Positions 1 through 10,991 of a stretch of DNA of 64,000 bases are shown piece after piece (the first letter of the stretch is position 1; each line of letters starts with the position of its first letter). Origin of the DNA: Dryomyza anilis (taxonomy: Eukaryota > Arthropoda > Insecta > Diptera > Dryomyzidae). Location of the stretch: assembly GCA_951804985.1 (NCBI GenBank), contig OX638132.1, positions 11,327,529 to 11,391,528 on the forward strand, read 5' to 3'. The notes under the pieces are model-generated. The model was given only the letters and a program-made list of their open reading frames with translations. It made no database searches and had not been told where the DNA came from. The position numbers were made by a program, and so were the translations under genes.

Positions 1-462
1 CACACAAGAGCAGATGGCTATATGAGACGAAATGCAGATTTTCCAAGCTCATGACACCGACGATAACCAAAAGATCGGCCTCGTTTCTACTTTCCTTAAG
101 TAGAAAGGAGTGCAGAAAACTGACGGGACTTCTAACGGGACAAAACGCATGTGGAAAAACACATGAACGCAATCGGCCTGGCCGAAAGCGCCTTATGTTC
201 TGCCTGCTACGAAGAAACTGGCACCACAGAGCACTATCTCTGTGACTGTCCAGCATTTTCTAGAATTAGAAGGCATATCTTTGGCACAGACGTGATGAGA
301 GAGGATCAGCTTCACTCTCTATCACAAAATAGCCTTCTTAGATTCAATAATGAATCTAAGAAGTATCATTAAAAACCAGGGAACTGGGTCACAGCACAAT
401 GGATATAACCCTGTCTGAGTGCTGTGGCTCTATTTTTTATCCCACATTAAAAAAAAAAAAAA
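1..462 (+). mobile_element. 3' end of a non-LTR retrotransposon (LINE), cut by the window edge
   Basis: This is the C-terminal end of a LINE ORF2 followed by a short 3' UTR and a 14-A tail (449-462). The conceptual protein reads KLTGLLTGQNA in one frame and then HMNAIGLAESALCSAC in another. The following CSAC...H...C.CP pattern is the Cys-His cluster seen near the C-terminus of many insect LINE ORF2 proteins (I, LOA, R1 and jockey type groups). The switch of frame near 150-160, at an A-run, shows the copy is dead. The poly(A) tail fixes the orientation as +. I cannot assign a clade because the reverse transcriptase lies outside the window. Confidence 0.8.
51..372 (+). pseudogene. LINE ORF2 C-terminal fragment with a frameshift
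   Basis: Two overlapping frames carry parts of the same ORF2 tail. The first frame (about 51-155) reads CRKLTGLLTGQNACGKTHER, and the second (151-372) reads HMNAIGLAESALCSACYEE and then IRRHIFGTD before a stop at 370-372. Joining them needs a one-base change in the A-run at about 155-160, so the reading frame is broken. The Cys-x2-Cys...His...Cys-x-Cys cluster at about 197-252 is the recognisable feature. The product would be the end of an RNase H/zinc-knuckle tail used in target-primed reverse transcription. It is not a host gene. Confidence 0.75.
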
Positions 463-469
463 TGTATCA

Positions 470-710
470 CAAACATATTGTATAAAATATTGTAAATGTA
501 TCGCTATTTGTCGTAAATGTGCCGTAAAGGTTTCGTAAAAGTACCGTAAATATATCGTAAATATATAATAAATGTATGTAGTATGATAAATGTATCGTAT
601 GGTGAATGTATTATAAATGTATCCTAAATGTATCGTTACTATTTTATAAATGTATCCTAAATGAATCGCAAACACATCGTAAATGTATCGACAGTAAAAT
701 TTTCTTAGAA
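470..710. repeat. Degenerate ~12-bp tandem repeat (ATCGTAAATGT type)
   Basis: Directly downstream of the LINE poly(A) tail, units close to TCGTAAATGTA recur about every 11-13 bases with many substitutions. On the - strand this gives a Tyr/Ile/Thr-rich open frame, which is an effect of the repeat and not a gene. Confidence 0.6.
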
Positions 711-2150
711 ACCAATTCATATTTTTCTTATTGTTACTATTAAACAATAATAAAAATATTCAAAGGTTCCTACAAATGCAAAAATTTAATACGAATTTGT
801 TAAAAAAAATTATTACAGAATAAATTAAGATTATTTGAAATGAAAACTATTTCTATAAATAGAAAACAGTATCCGATTTGTACAAATAGCGGCAACAGCA
901 AAGCCTATGGCAGCTGTACAAGTCGTTAATATTTTTTTGTTCTTTAATACAACACAAAAAGAGAGATCCTGCTTCTTAGCTCTACTACTTAGCTACTTTT
1001 ATTTTCTGCTTTCACACTTATCTACAGCTCCGAGCAAATGAAAACAGATAACAAAAAGAATAAAAATATACGTAATATGTAGGTATATATAAAATCCCTA
1101 AAATGGGACCACTTTTTTTTTTTTTTGTTCACATGTACTGCATACTTTTGTGCGCCTTATTCATTTTGCAGTTTTTATTTATATTTTTTGTTGCTTCTAT
1201 CAACTAAGAGCAAAGCCGCTTCATATTTAAAAAGAATCCCTTTGTGCCTCATTTCATATAAATCCATTTTAAGCTATACAACGCTAAGCATATCATGTGT
1301 CTCTGTGTAGAAATAAAAATATGGTAAATCTGCCCTAAAGTATGCTATGTCATTTTGTAAGACCGTTTAGATCATTAAAGGCTCAAATTTCTCAATTTGT
1401 GTTACTCTGTTCTGATTGATGTGTGACAAACAAATCAAAGCTACTGCTTGAGTGCATTAATTGCCAATATATATAAATTTTCTTGTTTGACATACTTTTA
1501 GGCGCAGTTTACATCGTGTGTGTGTTTAGTAAGTAGAGCAATAAATATTTACACAAATGCTAATATCTGTCAGAATTAGTAGAAATAGCAATACAAATAA
1601 TAACTAAAAGTCGATTAGTTTTTGATTATATTTAAATAAATATTGTTTGTATCACAAGCGTTGCATAGTTTTAGGCTGCAATTTGTTATTTCAATGGCAT
1701 TTAATAAAAATTTATAATTAAATACTTATAAAAGATAATTAACTCTTTGCAACTTGCTGCATATTTTGAGCCTCTCTTTCTCTCTTTTATTAAATAAATT
1801 CTATTTTCTTGCTTGTTCTCACTGACCCTCTTCAAATTTGGTATAGACAGACACAAATAAATGTCAAACTTAACAAGAAACTTCGACAATGTCCTAGAGC
1901 TATTTATATATTTTTTTCAAATTGGCAAATATGGCGTGTTGAAGTATGGAAAGGGTATAAAAAAAGAGGGTATATATAATTGTCTTATTATGAAAAATTA
2001 TATATTACTTGTACTTTGTACTCGGACTGCACAACGGGGTTTTATTGTTATTTTTTTTAATTTTTATAACGTAGCTGGTTATTTTCTACTATATACTAAA
2101 GAAAAGAAAGTGTAGTAACAATGAATAAAAATATGCGTACTTGATCAACA
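711..2150. other. AT-rich noncoding stretch, nothing recognised
   Basis: I see no coding frame with recognisable content, no terminal inverted repeats and no RNA gene. Short A- and T-runs are common. Confidence 0.5.
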
Positions 2151-3590
2151 TTTTATTTTTAGTGTTTTTATTCTTTTGGTTTTTTTTTGTGTTTTTACTT
2201 TTGTTTAATTTTTGATTTATATTTTATTTTTATTAATTTTCGGTTTTTGTGTTCATCCCGTTTTTGTTTTTACTATACTTTTCAATTTTTTACCCTTTTT
2301 CAGTTTTTTGTTTGTTCTGTGTTTGCTTTTAATTAGGTTTTTGAGATCGACTTTGTGTTTTTTGCTTTGGTTTTTACTTTACTTGCATTTTTCTTTATCT
2401 TGTGTTTTTTATTTAACTTTTTTTTATGCGTTTTTACTTTTGTTTTAGCTTTTTTTTTGATTTTGTGTGTTTGTTTTAGCTTTTTTTTTGATTTTGTGTA
2501 TTTGTTTTAGTTTTTATTTTTATTTTGCTTTTATTGTGTTTCTGTTTTGCTTTCGTTTACATTTTTACTTTGGCTTTTAGGTTTATGTTTGTTTTTGATT
2601 TTATATTTCATTTTAGTAACAAATATATTGTGGATAAAAATTAATATGTCTTCTGATCATAATCGACATTTTATTTTTAATGTTTTTATTCCGTTGCGTT
2701 TTCAAATTTGTTAAATTTTTTGTTTTTGCTTTCATTTTTATAAATGTTTGTTTTTTTTTTAATTTATTCCGTTTTTATTTTTACTATTCTTTTGAATTTA
2801 TTATTCCTTTATGCGTTTTTTGTTTATTTCTGCTTTTGATTATGGTTTTAGGATAGACTTTTTGTTTAATGTTTCAGTTTTGACTTTTTTGCATTTTTTC
2901 TTTTGATTTTGTTTTTATTTAACTTTTTTTTGCGTTTTTGCTTTTGTATTTTTTTGCTATTGTATTTTTAGTATTCTTTTGAATTTATTTTTCTTTTTTG
3001 TGTTTACTGGTTTTGTTTTTGATTGTGTTTTTGAGATTGACTTTGAGTATTTTGTTTTAGTTTTTACTTTTTTTGCATTTTTTTCTTTTGATTTTGTGTG
3101 ATTGTATTTTTATTTAATTTTTTTTGCGTGTTTACTTTTGTTTTTGAATTTTTTGCTTTTGTGTGTGTTTTTTTATTTTGCGTTTGTTTGTGAGTTTTTG
3201 CAATTGTTTTTGAATTTTTTGATTTAATTGTGCGTTTTTTATTTTGCATTGTTCCTTTTGCTTTTGTATTTCTGTTTTGCTATGTTTTTGTTTTTGTGTT
3301 TGTTTTTATTTTTGTTATTTTTGATTTTATGTTTTTGCTTGCATTGTTGTTGTTAATTTGTTTTTGTATTTTATTGATTATGTTTTGTCTTTTGTTTTTG
3401 TGTTTTGAATTTTGCTTTTATTTTGAATTTGTTTTTTTTTTGTTTTGTTTTTATTTATGATTTTGTTCTTGTTCTTTTTTTTGTATTTTTGATTTTGTTT
3501 TGAGTTTATGCTTTTATTTTTGTATTTTCGTTTTTTTTTTTAAATTTTGTTTTTGTAGTATTTCTATTTTATATTTGAGTTTTAATTTCA
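2150..3590. repeat. Long T/G-rich low-complexity tract
   Basis: About 1.4 kb of the + strand is made almost only of T and G in variable TTTTTG / TTTTTATTTTTG runs, with very few C. The several open frames here are Phe/Leu/Val-rich on the + strand and Lys/Asn/Thr-rich on the - strand, as expected from strand-biased simple sequence, and are not genes. The tract ends where Helitron-like sequence begins at about 3610. Confidence 0.75.
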
Positions 3591-3614
3591 TGTTCGTATG
3601 TGGTAAAAGAGCAG

Positions 3615-3770
3615 AGTTGAATCGTTTTAAAAGTTTAGGTTGTGTGGAGGGAGCCACTCTCCGTTGTTCAATACCGCCCATATCTTAGTATCCTCTTGTC
3701 GAATCGGTTCAGCGGATAGACGTAATGCTGGAACAAACAGACAGACCAACTGATGAACAGACGAACCGAG
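3615..3770 (-). mobile_element. 5' fragment of a Helitron-like element
   Basis: Read on the - strand, this stretch matches the first part of the intact Helitron at 24191: a GTCTGTCTGTTTGTTCCAGC stretch, then CCGCTGAACCGATT, then GGATACTA, then ACAACCTAAAC in the same order and spacing. No 3' hairpin or CTAG end follows, so it is a fragment or decayed copy. Confidence 0.6.
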
Positions 3771-3774
3771 AGCA

Positions 3775-5194
3775 TGCAAAATGCAAAAAAAATACCAGCT
3801 ACAGTATACTAAAATTTGAAGGAAATGTAAAAGAAACCAGGACAGTAACGCAATTAAAAGCAGAAATGAAAAACAAATAACACTGTGTTACAACCAAAAT
3901 ATAGTTACACCGAGTCAATGTTTTTCATATAGACCCAGCAAATGCCTTTTAAGGCAAAAAAATCTATTTTTGATTTTTCAATCGCGGACTTTTTTCCAAT
4001 TATTGCAAATATTCTGTAGAATGTTCTTCTAAAGCATTCCAAAAAACAATGAAACCTAATACAAATTAAGCAAAGCATCCAATGAAACTGTTTCCGAACA
4101 TATGACATTTAGGGTCACGACCGAAAAATTTTAAACTAAGAAAAACTGTGTACCAGAAATATCTAAAAATCGAAAATTTGTTGATTTTTAGTATGGTACG
4201 CCATTATTTTCAGCTGAAGTATCATAAACTGGGTATCATTATATTCAAATTATATGTTTTTTTTGTCACATAATATAATTAAACGCAACACTTCTTGTAG
4301 TAAAACTTTGATAAGAAGGTTCTTCTACAAAGGCTAGAAATTTGATTGGCCGCACAAACTTCTATGAGAATTCTATGCGGTGGTTGTCATTTCGTTTTTA
4401 TTGCTAGTTTTTGTTTCTAAATCCTAGCAACTTACGTACGCAGTACAACCCAGTTGCCAGGGACAACCAAGGGTTAGCTTTACCTAGGCACAATAAGCGA
4501 GCTTTAGATGGAGAAGCAGCAACCACTTAAATTCGCTTTAAGATTTAATTTAGGCCAATTTGTCGCCAAATTTAACTTGAACTAACATTTAAAAAACTAA
4601 TAAATGATTGCAAATGCTTTAATTGTCCGTTTCAATGCAAATATTTAATTAATTAAATAGTTTGTAAACCATATTCAAATCAATTGTCATTTAAATTGCA
4701 TGTGTGAAATACACTTTTTCGCAATTGAAATAAAATTGTATTAATCAATATTTACAATTCGCGAGTATATAAAAAAATGTACTAAAAATTCAGCGCACTT
4801 TGTTGAGTTTTTCAATTTTGTTGCTATTTTGTTGCAGGCTATGCGCATTTGCCGGTGCTATTTGTAGGTCTCATGGGTGGAATACGCCCGTATGGCCAAA
4901 TATCAATAAATAAAACAGGAAATTACAGCGATTGACTAGGACTGATGGTCACTGCACTTTGTACAAAACTGTTCAAAATTCAATAAATTTATGTAAATTT
5001 TATGTAGTGCATCAATATTGCAGTGAAATGACAATGTTTTAGTGCTGAGAGCTGATATGCTTTAAATTTTGTTTTTGGAAAAATAATTTATTCGTGGTGT
5101 GTGGAATAAATGATTTTATAAGAGCAACAAAATAAAGGAATGAGAGGAAAAAATTTACATTTTTGGTGTAATAGATTCTGTGTTTGTTCATTTA
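3775..5194. other. AT-rich noncoding stretch
   Basis: No gene, RNA or clear element ends are visible. The sequence is AT-rich apart from a mildly GC-richer patch at about 4420-4510. It ends abruptly at the broken end of the RTE-type LINE. Confidence 0.5.
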
Positions 5195-6457
5195 TTGCGC
5201 TGGATCTTAATGCACCTGACTATGTCAATGTCGGCGTAGAGCTCATACAGCTCGTCGTTCCACATGATTCTGTACTCGTTTTCAACGCATATCGGGCCAT
5301 AGATTTTCCAAATAATCTTTCTCTCGAACGCACCAAAAGCTCGCTCATCGGTGTTGCCATGCCTCAGCGCCAGAGAGGATGACTGGCATGATGAGCGACT
5401 TATAGAGCGTAATTCTTGTCCGTCGAGAGAGGGCTCTGCTTCTCAATTGCCTACTGAGCCCAAAGTAACACCTGTTGGCAAGAGTTATTCTTCGGCTAAT
5501 CTCCAGGCTGACATTGTTTTCCTTGTTGATGCTGGTTCCTAGGTATACGAAGTCCTTCACAACTTCGAAGTTGTGGTTGTCAGTAGTGACGTGTTGTCCA
5601 AGACGCCGCGACTCTTTGTTTGTTGACACTAGGTACTTCGTCTTGTCCTCGTTTACCGTAAGACCCATTCGACGCGATTCCCTCTCTAAACTGAAGAATG
5701 CTGCACTGACTGCTCGTACGCTCTGCCCAATGATGTCGATATCATCAGCGTACCCGAGCAGCATGGAACTCTTGTTGAAGATAGTGCCATTGTGATGGAG
5801 TTGTGCAGCTCTTACGATCTTCTCCATTATTACGTTGAAGAAGTCACACGATAGGGAATCGCCTTGTCTGAAACCTCGTTCGGTATTAAACGTATCGGCG
5901 AGGTTGTTCCCAATTCACACTGAGCAACGTGTGTCGCTCAGGGTCATCCTGCAGGTATACTGAACTCAGACATGGTGGCGTATAGGCGACTTCTTATCGA
6001 ACTATCGATGCAGCTTTATAGTCGACGAAGAGGTGGTGGGATGGGTGTCGATCTGCCTCTCTTTGGTCTTTTCCAGGATTTGGCGCAATGTGAAAATCGG
6101 TTCTATGGTGGACTTGCCAGGTCTGAAGCCGCACTGATAAGATCCAATCAGTCTGTTGACGATGGGTCTTTCACATAATACGCTCGTTAGAACTTTATAC
6201 GCGATGTTGAGGAGACTTATCCCACGGTAGTTGACGCGTATCGTGGGATCCCTTTTCTTAAGGATTGGGCAGAGTATACTGAGATTCCATTCGCTAGGCA
6301 TGCTTTCTTCTGACCATATTCTGCTGATGAGCTGGTGCATGCTCGTTATGAGCTCATCGCCTCCGGTCTTAAACCACTCAGACCATCCGATCTTGCGGCT
6401 TTGCGCAAGATCGGATGGCGGTATATCAACGCCGTCGTCAGCAACTGGGGTTGTCAA
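5195..6457 (-). pseudogene. RTE LINE reverse transcriptase domain, broken and 3' truncated
   Basis: The upstream frame (6457-6002) carries SEWNLSILCPILKKRD, NYRGISLLNIAYKVL and GFRPGKSTIEPIF, which are the fingers/palm blocks. After a disrupted stretch (about 5830-6000) another frame (5827-5345) has the catalytic YADD box in MLLGYADDIDIIG, then NEDKTKYLV and DFVYLGTSI. It stops just after SGAEAW. A third frame resumes at about 5370 with TDERAFGAFERKIIW and YGPICVENEYRIMW and ends at CIKIQR near 5195. At least two frame breaks are therefore present and the C-terminal tail is missing. Confidence 0.85.
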
Positions 6458-6686
6458 GCTGTCTTCTCCATCAGCGGAATAGTTGTCATGATCGTCTGCT
6501 AGAAGATCAGAAAAGCCCAGGGTAATCTCAGTGTACCCTGGACATCTGTTACTAGATTCCCGTCATCGTCCTGACAGGAAGAGGGTCCGGTCTTTAAACC
6601 TCCGGTCAGGCGCCTTATCTCCTGAAACAATTTTCGAGCCTCGTTCCTGTCTCCCTGCATCTCAATATTTTCACACTCGCGTCTTT

Positions 6687-7806
6687 CTAATTCTCTTTTC
6701 TTGAGCCTAAAACGATGGCTCTCCTCCTCCCTCCTCTCTCTGTATCGCTCCTTCGCGTAACTACCGACTGCAGGGTGGCTCTATATGCAGCGTCTTTCTC
6801 TGCAGTGGCTGCGCGACACTCTTCGTCATACCACTTGTTCCGTAGTGGGCGTTGAAATCCAAGCACCTCTTCGACAGCAGTACGCATTGAGCGGGAGACG
6901 TTTGTCCACTGCTGCCATATATCATCGAGAGGGGGAGTGCCATGGGCAAGCAGGTGTGAGAATCGAGCGGCATAGACTTGTTCAGTCTGTTGTGTGTGCA
7001 GCTTTCTTTGCGTGGGTTTCCATGCATGCCTTCCGTCATGCCTTCCGTCAATCACAACATGATCAATTTGGTTGCGCGTGTTCTGATCGGGTGACCGCCA
7101 CGTGGCCTTGTAAATATTGAGATGCTTGAATCTAGTACCACTAATTACCATGTTTCGTGCTGTGGCGAAGTCGATCAGCCTCATTCCATTGTCGGAGGTG
7201 TTGTCGTGGAGGCTGAATTGTCCAACCGTTGAACCAAAGATACCCTCATGGCCCACTTTGGCATTAAAGTCGCCAATCACAATTTTGATGTCGTGGCGGG
7301 GGCAGCGCTCATATGCTTCGTCGAGGCGCTCATAGAAAGTCTCTTTAGTTTCATCGTCCTTCACATTCGTCGGAACGTGCGCCCAAATTAGGCTGATATA
7401 GAAGTATTTAGCCTTGATGCGGATTGTTGCTAGTCGTTCGTTCACGGGTGTGAATCTAGAGGCGGAATTTCTTGCCGACTACAAATCCACAACCAAATTC
7501 ATGCCTCTCCGCATGGCAGCTGTAGTAAATGTCACAGGATGCCTAATTAGAGCAGCCCTGTCCTGTCCATCGCATTTCCTGGATTGCGGTGATGTCAGCC
7601 TTGTATCTTTCGAGGACATCAATCAGCTGGATAGTGGCACCTTCCCTATAAAGGGTTCGGACATTCCAGGTGCATATCCGTAAATCATGGTCCTTTGTAC
7701 GTTTGCGTAGGTTGTCATCGTGTTTTCGGGTCGATATATGAGGCATTTTTTCTGTTTTCGTTGAATCAGCTTTTTTAATATGGCGGGTCACAAGCCCAAC
7801 GCACAA
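6687..7806 (-). pseudogene. RTE LINE endonuclease domain, broken
   Basis: The frame opening at 7806 reads ...RICTWNVRTLYREGATI and AIQEMRWTGQG, which is the N-terminal half of an APE-type endonuclease. A TAG stop lies at about 7542-7544. The same frame continues as CDIYYSCHAERHEFGCGFVV to a second TAG near 7460. The next frame takes over at PVNERLATIRIKAKYF and runs to 6687 with GDFNAKVG and a RNQIDHVVI block that corresponds to the usual Asp-His catalytic pair. A 12-bp direct duplication (ATGCCTTCCGTC twice at about 7023-7047) adds GRHDGRH after this block. In RTE elements this domain nicks the target DNA. The copy cannot be functional. Confidence 0.85.
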
Positions 7807-8010
7807 CCCCCATTTTGGAGGGCCAATATCCCTGTCTCATTTGTCCCCGACCAGACCTCCCACCGGGGTTGAAACCCGATCTTCAGCTGGTTGCTCGGGG
7901 TAACGGGGTTCACCAATGCGAAGGTGAGACTAGGAATTGTGTAGGAGAGGCTATGGCAACTAACAGAAGTCGGTTATTGGCTTGCGCGTGCACTACACCA
8001 TTCTGAACCC

Positions 8011-8620
8011 TTAGCTTTAGAAATATTAATTAAAGTTGTCTGAAAAAACAGAAATTATATTCTTAATCTGTATGTCTTTCAAATTATTTAATTTTGTTAC
8101 TCAAAGTACATAAAAAAAATGGGTATATTTACAAGTTGTATAGCAACGTAATTTTATGAGTATTGTTTTATACGTTAACGTTAACGGAATAGAATTTATT
8201 TTCAGATATTTAAATTCAAATATTTAAGATTCCAAATCCGCCGTTATTTCAATGATTTGACCATTTTGAGTTTTTCGGTCGTGGTTGATTTTATGGAAAT
8301 ACCCGTCAGAAATATCAATCTTGGCATTATGTCTTTCGATTTTGATGAAATGTTGTGTCACACCAGCTTTCCATCGAACTCCGTTCGAATTTCATATAAA
8401 ATTTGTAAATAAAAGTTTTTGAATTCGATTCGATTTGATTTGAACGATTTAAATTCGCTTGTATTGAGATTTAAAACAGTTTGTTTTTTTTTTTATATGA
8501 AATTTGATAGAATTCCGATCCGATTCCGTATGAAATGCATACAATTTTTTTTATTTATTATATAAAGTAGACCTGTTCCAGGAGGGCCATGTAATTTTCA
8601 TAACGGGACAGTTATACGAG
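8011..8620. other. AT-rich flank of the LINE
   Basis: No gene or element could be supported. A GACCGAAAAA motif at about 4128 recurs inverted at about 8270 on the other side of the LINE, but the match is too short to call a repeat pair. Confidence 0.4.
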
Positions 8621-8629
8621 CTCACCGAT

Positions 8630-8785
8630 TTGGAGATTGTAACAACCTCATGATTACTGGTTTGGAGGTTGCCATAACCTCATGTTTGCCGACTTGGAGG
8701 TTGTCACAACCTCGAATTCGACTTTGCCAACCTTTGTCACAACCTCGATCATCGAATTCGACTTTGTCACAACCTCAAGGTTTTC
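8630..8785. repeat. Tandem repeat of AGGTTGTCACAACCT palindromes
   Basis: The motif family GGAGGTTGTCACAACCTC recurs about every 40-45 bases between 8630 and 8785. The best unit (8697-8713) has 8-base arms GAGGTTGT and ACAACCTC around one central base, and others are degenerate. CGAATTCGACTTTG recurs between the palindromes. It looks like a decayed minisatellite; no function is evident. Confidence 0.6.
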
Positions 8786-8789
8786 CAAA

Positions 8790-9820
8790 TTAGAATAAAT
8801 TTTGAATTAAGAAACGTTTCCTGTTGACTGCATATTCTTTTTGACTTATTTCGAGCATAGGTTTGGAGATACACTAAATAATAGACAAAATAACGTTTGA
8901 AATTTAGACAAAAATTACAAAATAATATTAGTATTACAAAATAATAAATTTGTTTTACTAAATTCATGGTTCTTAAATTACATTTCAAACATAAAATAGA
9001 AGCTACTTTGAAATTAAATTGTTGTGTGGCTATAGCACGTTAATTGTGTTTCAAAGTTTCGTTCATTTTGCACCGTAGTTACGTCATGTGCAGAACATCG
9101 TGTATGGAAAGTTTCAAAATTTTAGTGGAAGGCAGCATCATATTATAGTATTATTTATATCGATCTTCTGTCTACTCTAAGGTTGAAGACATTTAGATAA
9201 CAAATAGTTTAAAAGCTTTGAAAACTTCATTTAATTAAATTTTAAATTTTTAAAACACTTTCTGGTATTTTTTCAACTCTAGGAAATACACTCTTTGAAC
9301 CTTATTTTATCGGAAATTGTTTCAAATATTTGTATATCGTTAAACTCACCAAGTACATTTTTGCAAAAAATTATTTTATAGGTTTATCAATTAGGGTTAA
9401 AAAACTGTTGATAAATTTAAAAAAGATAAGATATAATTAGAAAGATTAATATGTTCTGTTATGCCCACTTTGATCTCATTAATAAAAATCGTCGGCTTAA
9501 AAATGGGTTTTTTATAAAACTATTATCTAAATTCATATAATGTAGCAATAAAACTCTTTTATGTGCAAAATAAAAATCTTCAATATTTTTTTTTCGCATT
9601 ATGCAGCAAAAAAACAAATCATTAATTTAAGTACATGAAAAAAAAATATTGAAGTGCGCTTGAAAAACTATTCCATGAAGAAAAACATGTTGAATGTCCT
9701 TCGTTTTAAAATGCTGTGCGTTATCGTAGCGTTCTGATTTTACTTTAAGTACTTCATGGAACTGCAAATGGGACCTTTTAGTGCACACAGAAAAAAATAT
9801 AGTAAATTATGGTAATATAA
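8790..9820. other. AT-rich noncoding stretch
   Basis: Nothing recognisable except a short CACACAGAAAAAA motif at about 9784, which resembles the terminal motif of the TA-flanked MITEs described elsewhere in this window. Confidence 0.4.
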
Positions 9821-9821
9821 T

Positions 9822-10138
9822 GCAGCCGCGGTAGCTCAGTGGTTAGTGCGTTGGACTGCGAGCTGAAAGGTCCCCGGTTCAAGCCTGGACTGGGGCTAAC
9901 AACATCTTTTCATAGAAACATTTTTCTATACCGCGCTACCTCTTGGCAGTAAATGACAAATCTACGAGAGTAAAACATTGCCTATGAAAAGCTCTCACCC
10001 GCCGTTCGGATTCGGCAATAAACTGTAGGTCCCACCACTTTGAGTACAAATATAACACGCACAGCTCAAAATGGTGAGAGAGCTCGGCCTAAGTTCTTAT
10101 AGGACTGTAGCGCTAAACTATTATTATTATTATTATTG
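9822..10138 (+). mobile_element. tRNA-derived SINE, copy 1
   Basis: The head at 9825-9896 fits a 72-nt tRNA layout: acceptor GCCGCGG against CTGGGGC with 6 of 7 pairs, D-stem GCTC, an anticodon-arm position with loop CTGCGAG, T-loop TTCAAGC. This includes the pol III A box (TAGCTCAGTGG) and B box (GGTTCAAGCC). It is followed by a ~220-bp body with CTACCTCTTGGCAGTAAATG and a 12-bp hairpin (10033-10044 with 10065-10076, one mismatch), and it ends in a (TTA)n tail. Four other near-complete copies share the whole structure. It would be transcribed by pol III and moved by a partner LINE. Confidence 0.9.
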
Positions 10139-10614
10139 GTCAATAGGATGCATACTATTAGTACAATAATATTCAAACCATTAATAAAATAATTAATTTA
10201 TAGCATTTGTACGCAAGACCTATACATATTAATTGATGCGTATTTCTATTTTTATGGTATAGTCAAATTATATTTTATTTTCCAATATCTTTCTGATCAT
10301 AACTTGCAACCATAGAATATTAGTTACTTTAATGCAAAATATACATATTGTATTAAGGTAACAATATTGAAATCCACATAAAAAAAATCACACATTTTGC
10401 ACACGTCGTTACAAAAGATTATATTTCATGTTTCAGTTTCAAATAATTTAGTATGTTCGTATGTATACTTAAAGTCCGTTGCCTTAAGTGGCATTTGATA
10501 TATAATTTTTGAGAAAGATTAAATATATTGATTTTTACATTAAATAAGTAGAGTTCTTACCAATAACGCGTTAAATAAAGTGGATGTTCACACAAAAGTA
10601 TGTGTAAACTCACA
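10139..10614. other. AT-rich stretch with MITE-related sequence
   Basis: The first 60 bases (GGTCAATAGGATGCAT and AATATTCAAACC) match 27953-28000, so SINE copy 1 sits inside a member of a dispersed AT-rich repeat. The rest shows nothing recognisable. Confidence 0.45.
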
Positions 10615-10888
10615 CAATGGTTCTGATAACTATGAAACGAACATGTTTCTATTCGTTTTTAATTTGTTACATGCCACATATTTAACGTTTATAGGAGAAA
10701 ACACATAAAAATAACAGTATTTATACTATTGAAAATAATAATATTGAAATATTTAAATTAATGGTACTGAATTTTAATTAGAAAACTTTTGAATTAATAT
10801 GAAAAAAATAAACTATTAATACATGAACCATAAAATCGACCATTGATTACCATTAAATACTTAGCAGGAATTATTGTCCTGTGTGTAG
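10615..10888 (-). repeat. Dispersed AT-rich repeat, copy inverted relative to 43560-43840
   Basis: The reverse complement aligns along its length with 43560-43840: shared blocks include ATTTTATGGTT, TTCAAAAGTTTTCTAAT, TAATACCATTAATTT, ATATGTGGCAT and CGAATAGAAA. It ends with CCTGTGTGTAG. It is probably a MITE, but the borders are not firm. Confidence 0.55.
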
Positions 10889-10991
10889 CAATGGCAGCAG
10901 TTCCTACCATAAAATTTTAATTTTATGCAAAAATAATGTAAAGGGTTTTTCAATAAGAGCGCTACAAAAGTGTTTTTCAACGGTTTTTCAA

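Larger units (their letters stand above)
5195..8010 (-). mobile_element. RTE-type non-LTR retrotransposon, decayed, 3' end missing
   Basis: A - strand element of about 2.8 kb is GC-richer than its surroundings. In order from high to low coordinates it has a 5' leader (about 7807-8010), an AP-endonuclease region (6687-7806) and a reverse transcriptase region (5195-6457). Key peptides are ICTWNVRTLYREG, GDFNAKVG, GFRPGKSTIEPIF and YADDIDIIG, typical of the RTE clade, whose endonuclease is often annotated in animal genomes as craniofacial development protein 2-like. The frame is broken by stops and frameshifts. Unusually the 5' part is kept, while the protein stops at ...CIKIQR next to unrelated AT-rich DNA at about 5195, so the 3' end was lost. 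Confidence 0.88.

Noticed and set aside
430..747. 105-codon - strand open frame rich in Tyr, Ile and Thr
   Set aside because: It is the translation of a degenerate ~12-bp tandem repeat.
2212..3688. Several Phe/Leu-rich + frames and a Lys/Thr/Asn-rich - frame
   Set aside because: Products of strand-biased T/G simple sequence, no domain content.
4120..8280. Inverted GACCGAAAAA words either side of the LINE as element ends
   Set aside because: A 10-base match with no extension in AT-rich DNA.
9825..9896. tRNA gene(s) at the five SINE heads
   Set aside because: The tRNA layout is real but the anticodon stem is poor, every copy continues into the same SINE body and tail, and flanking duplications show insertion. 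They are SINE heads, not tRNA genes.
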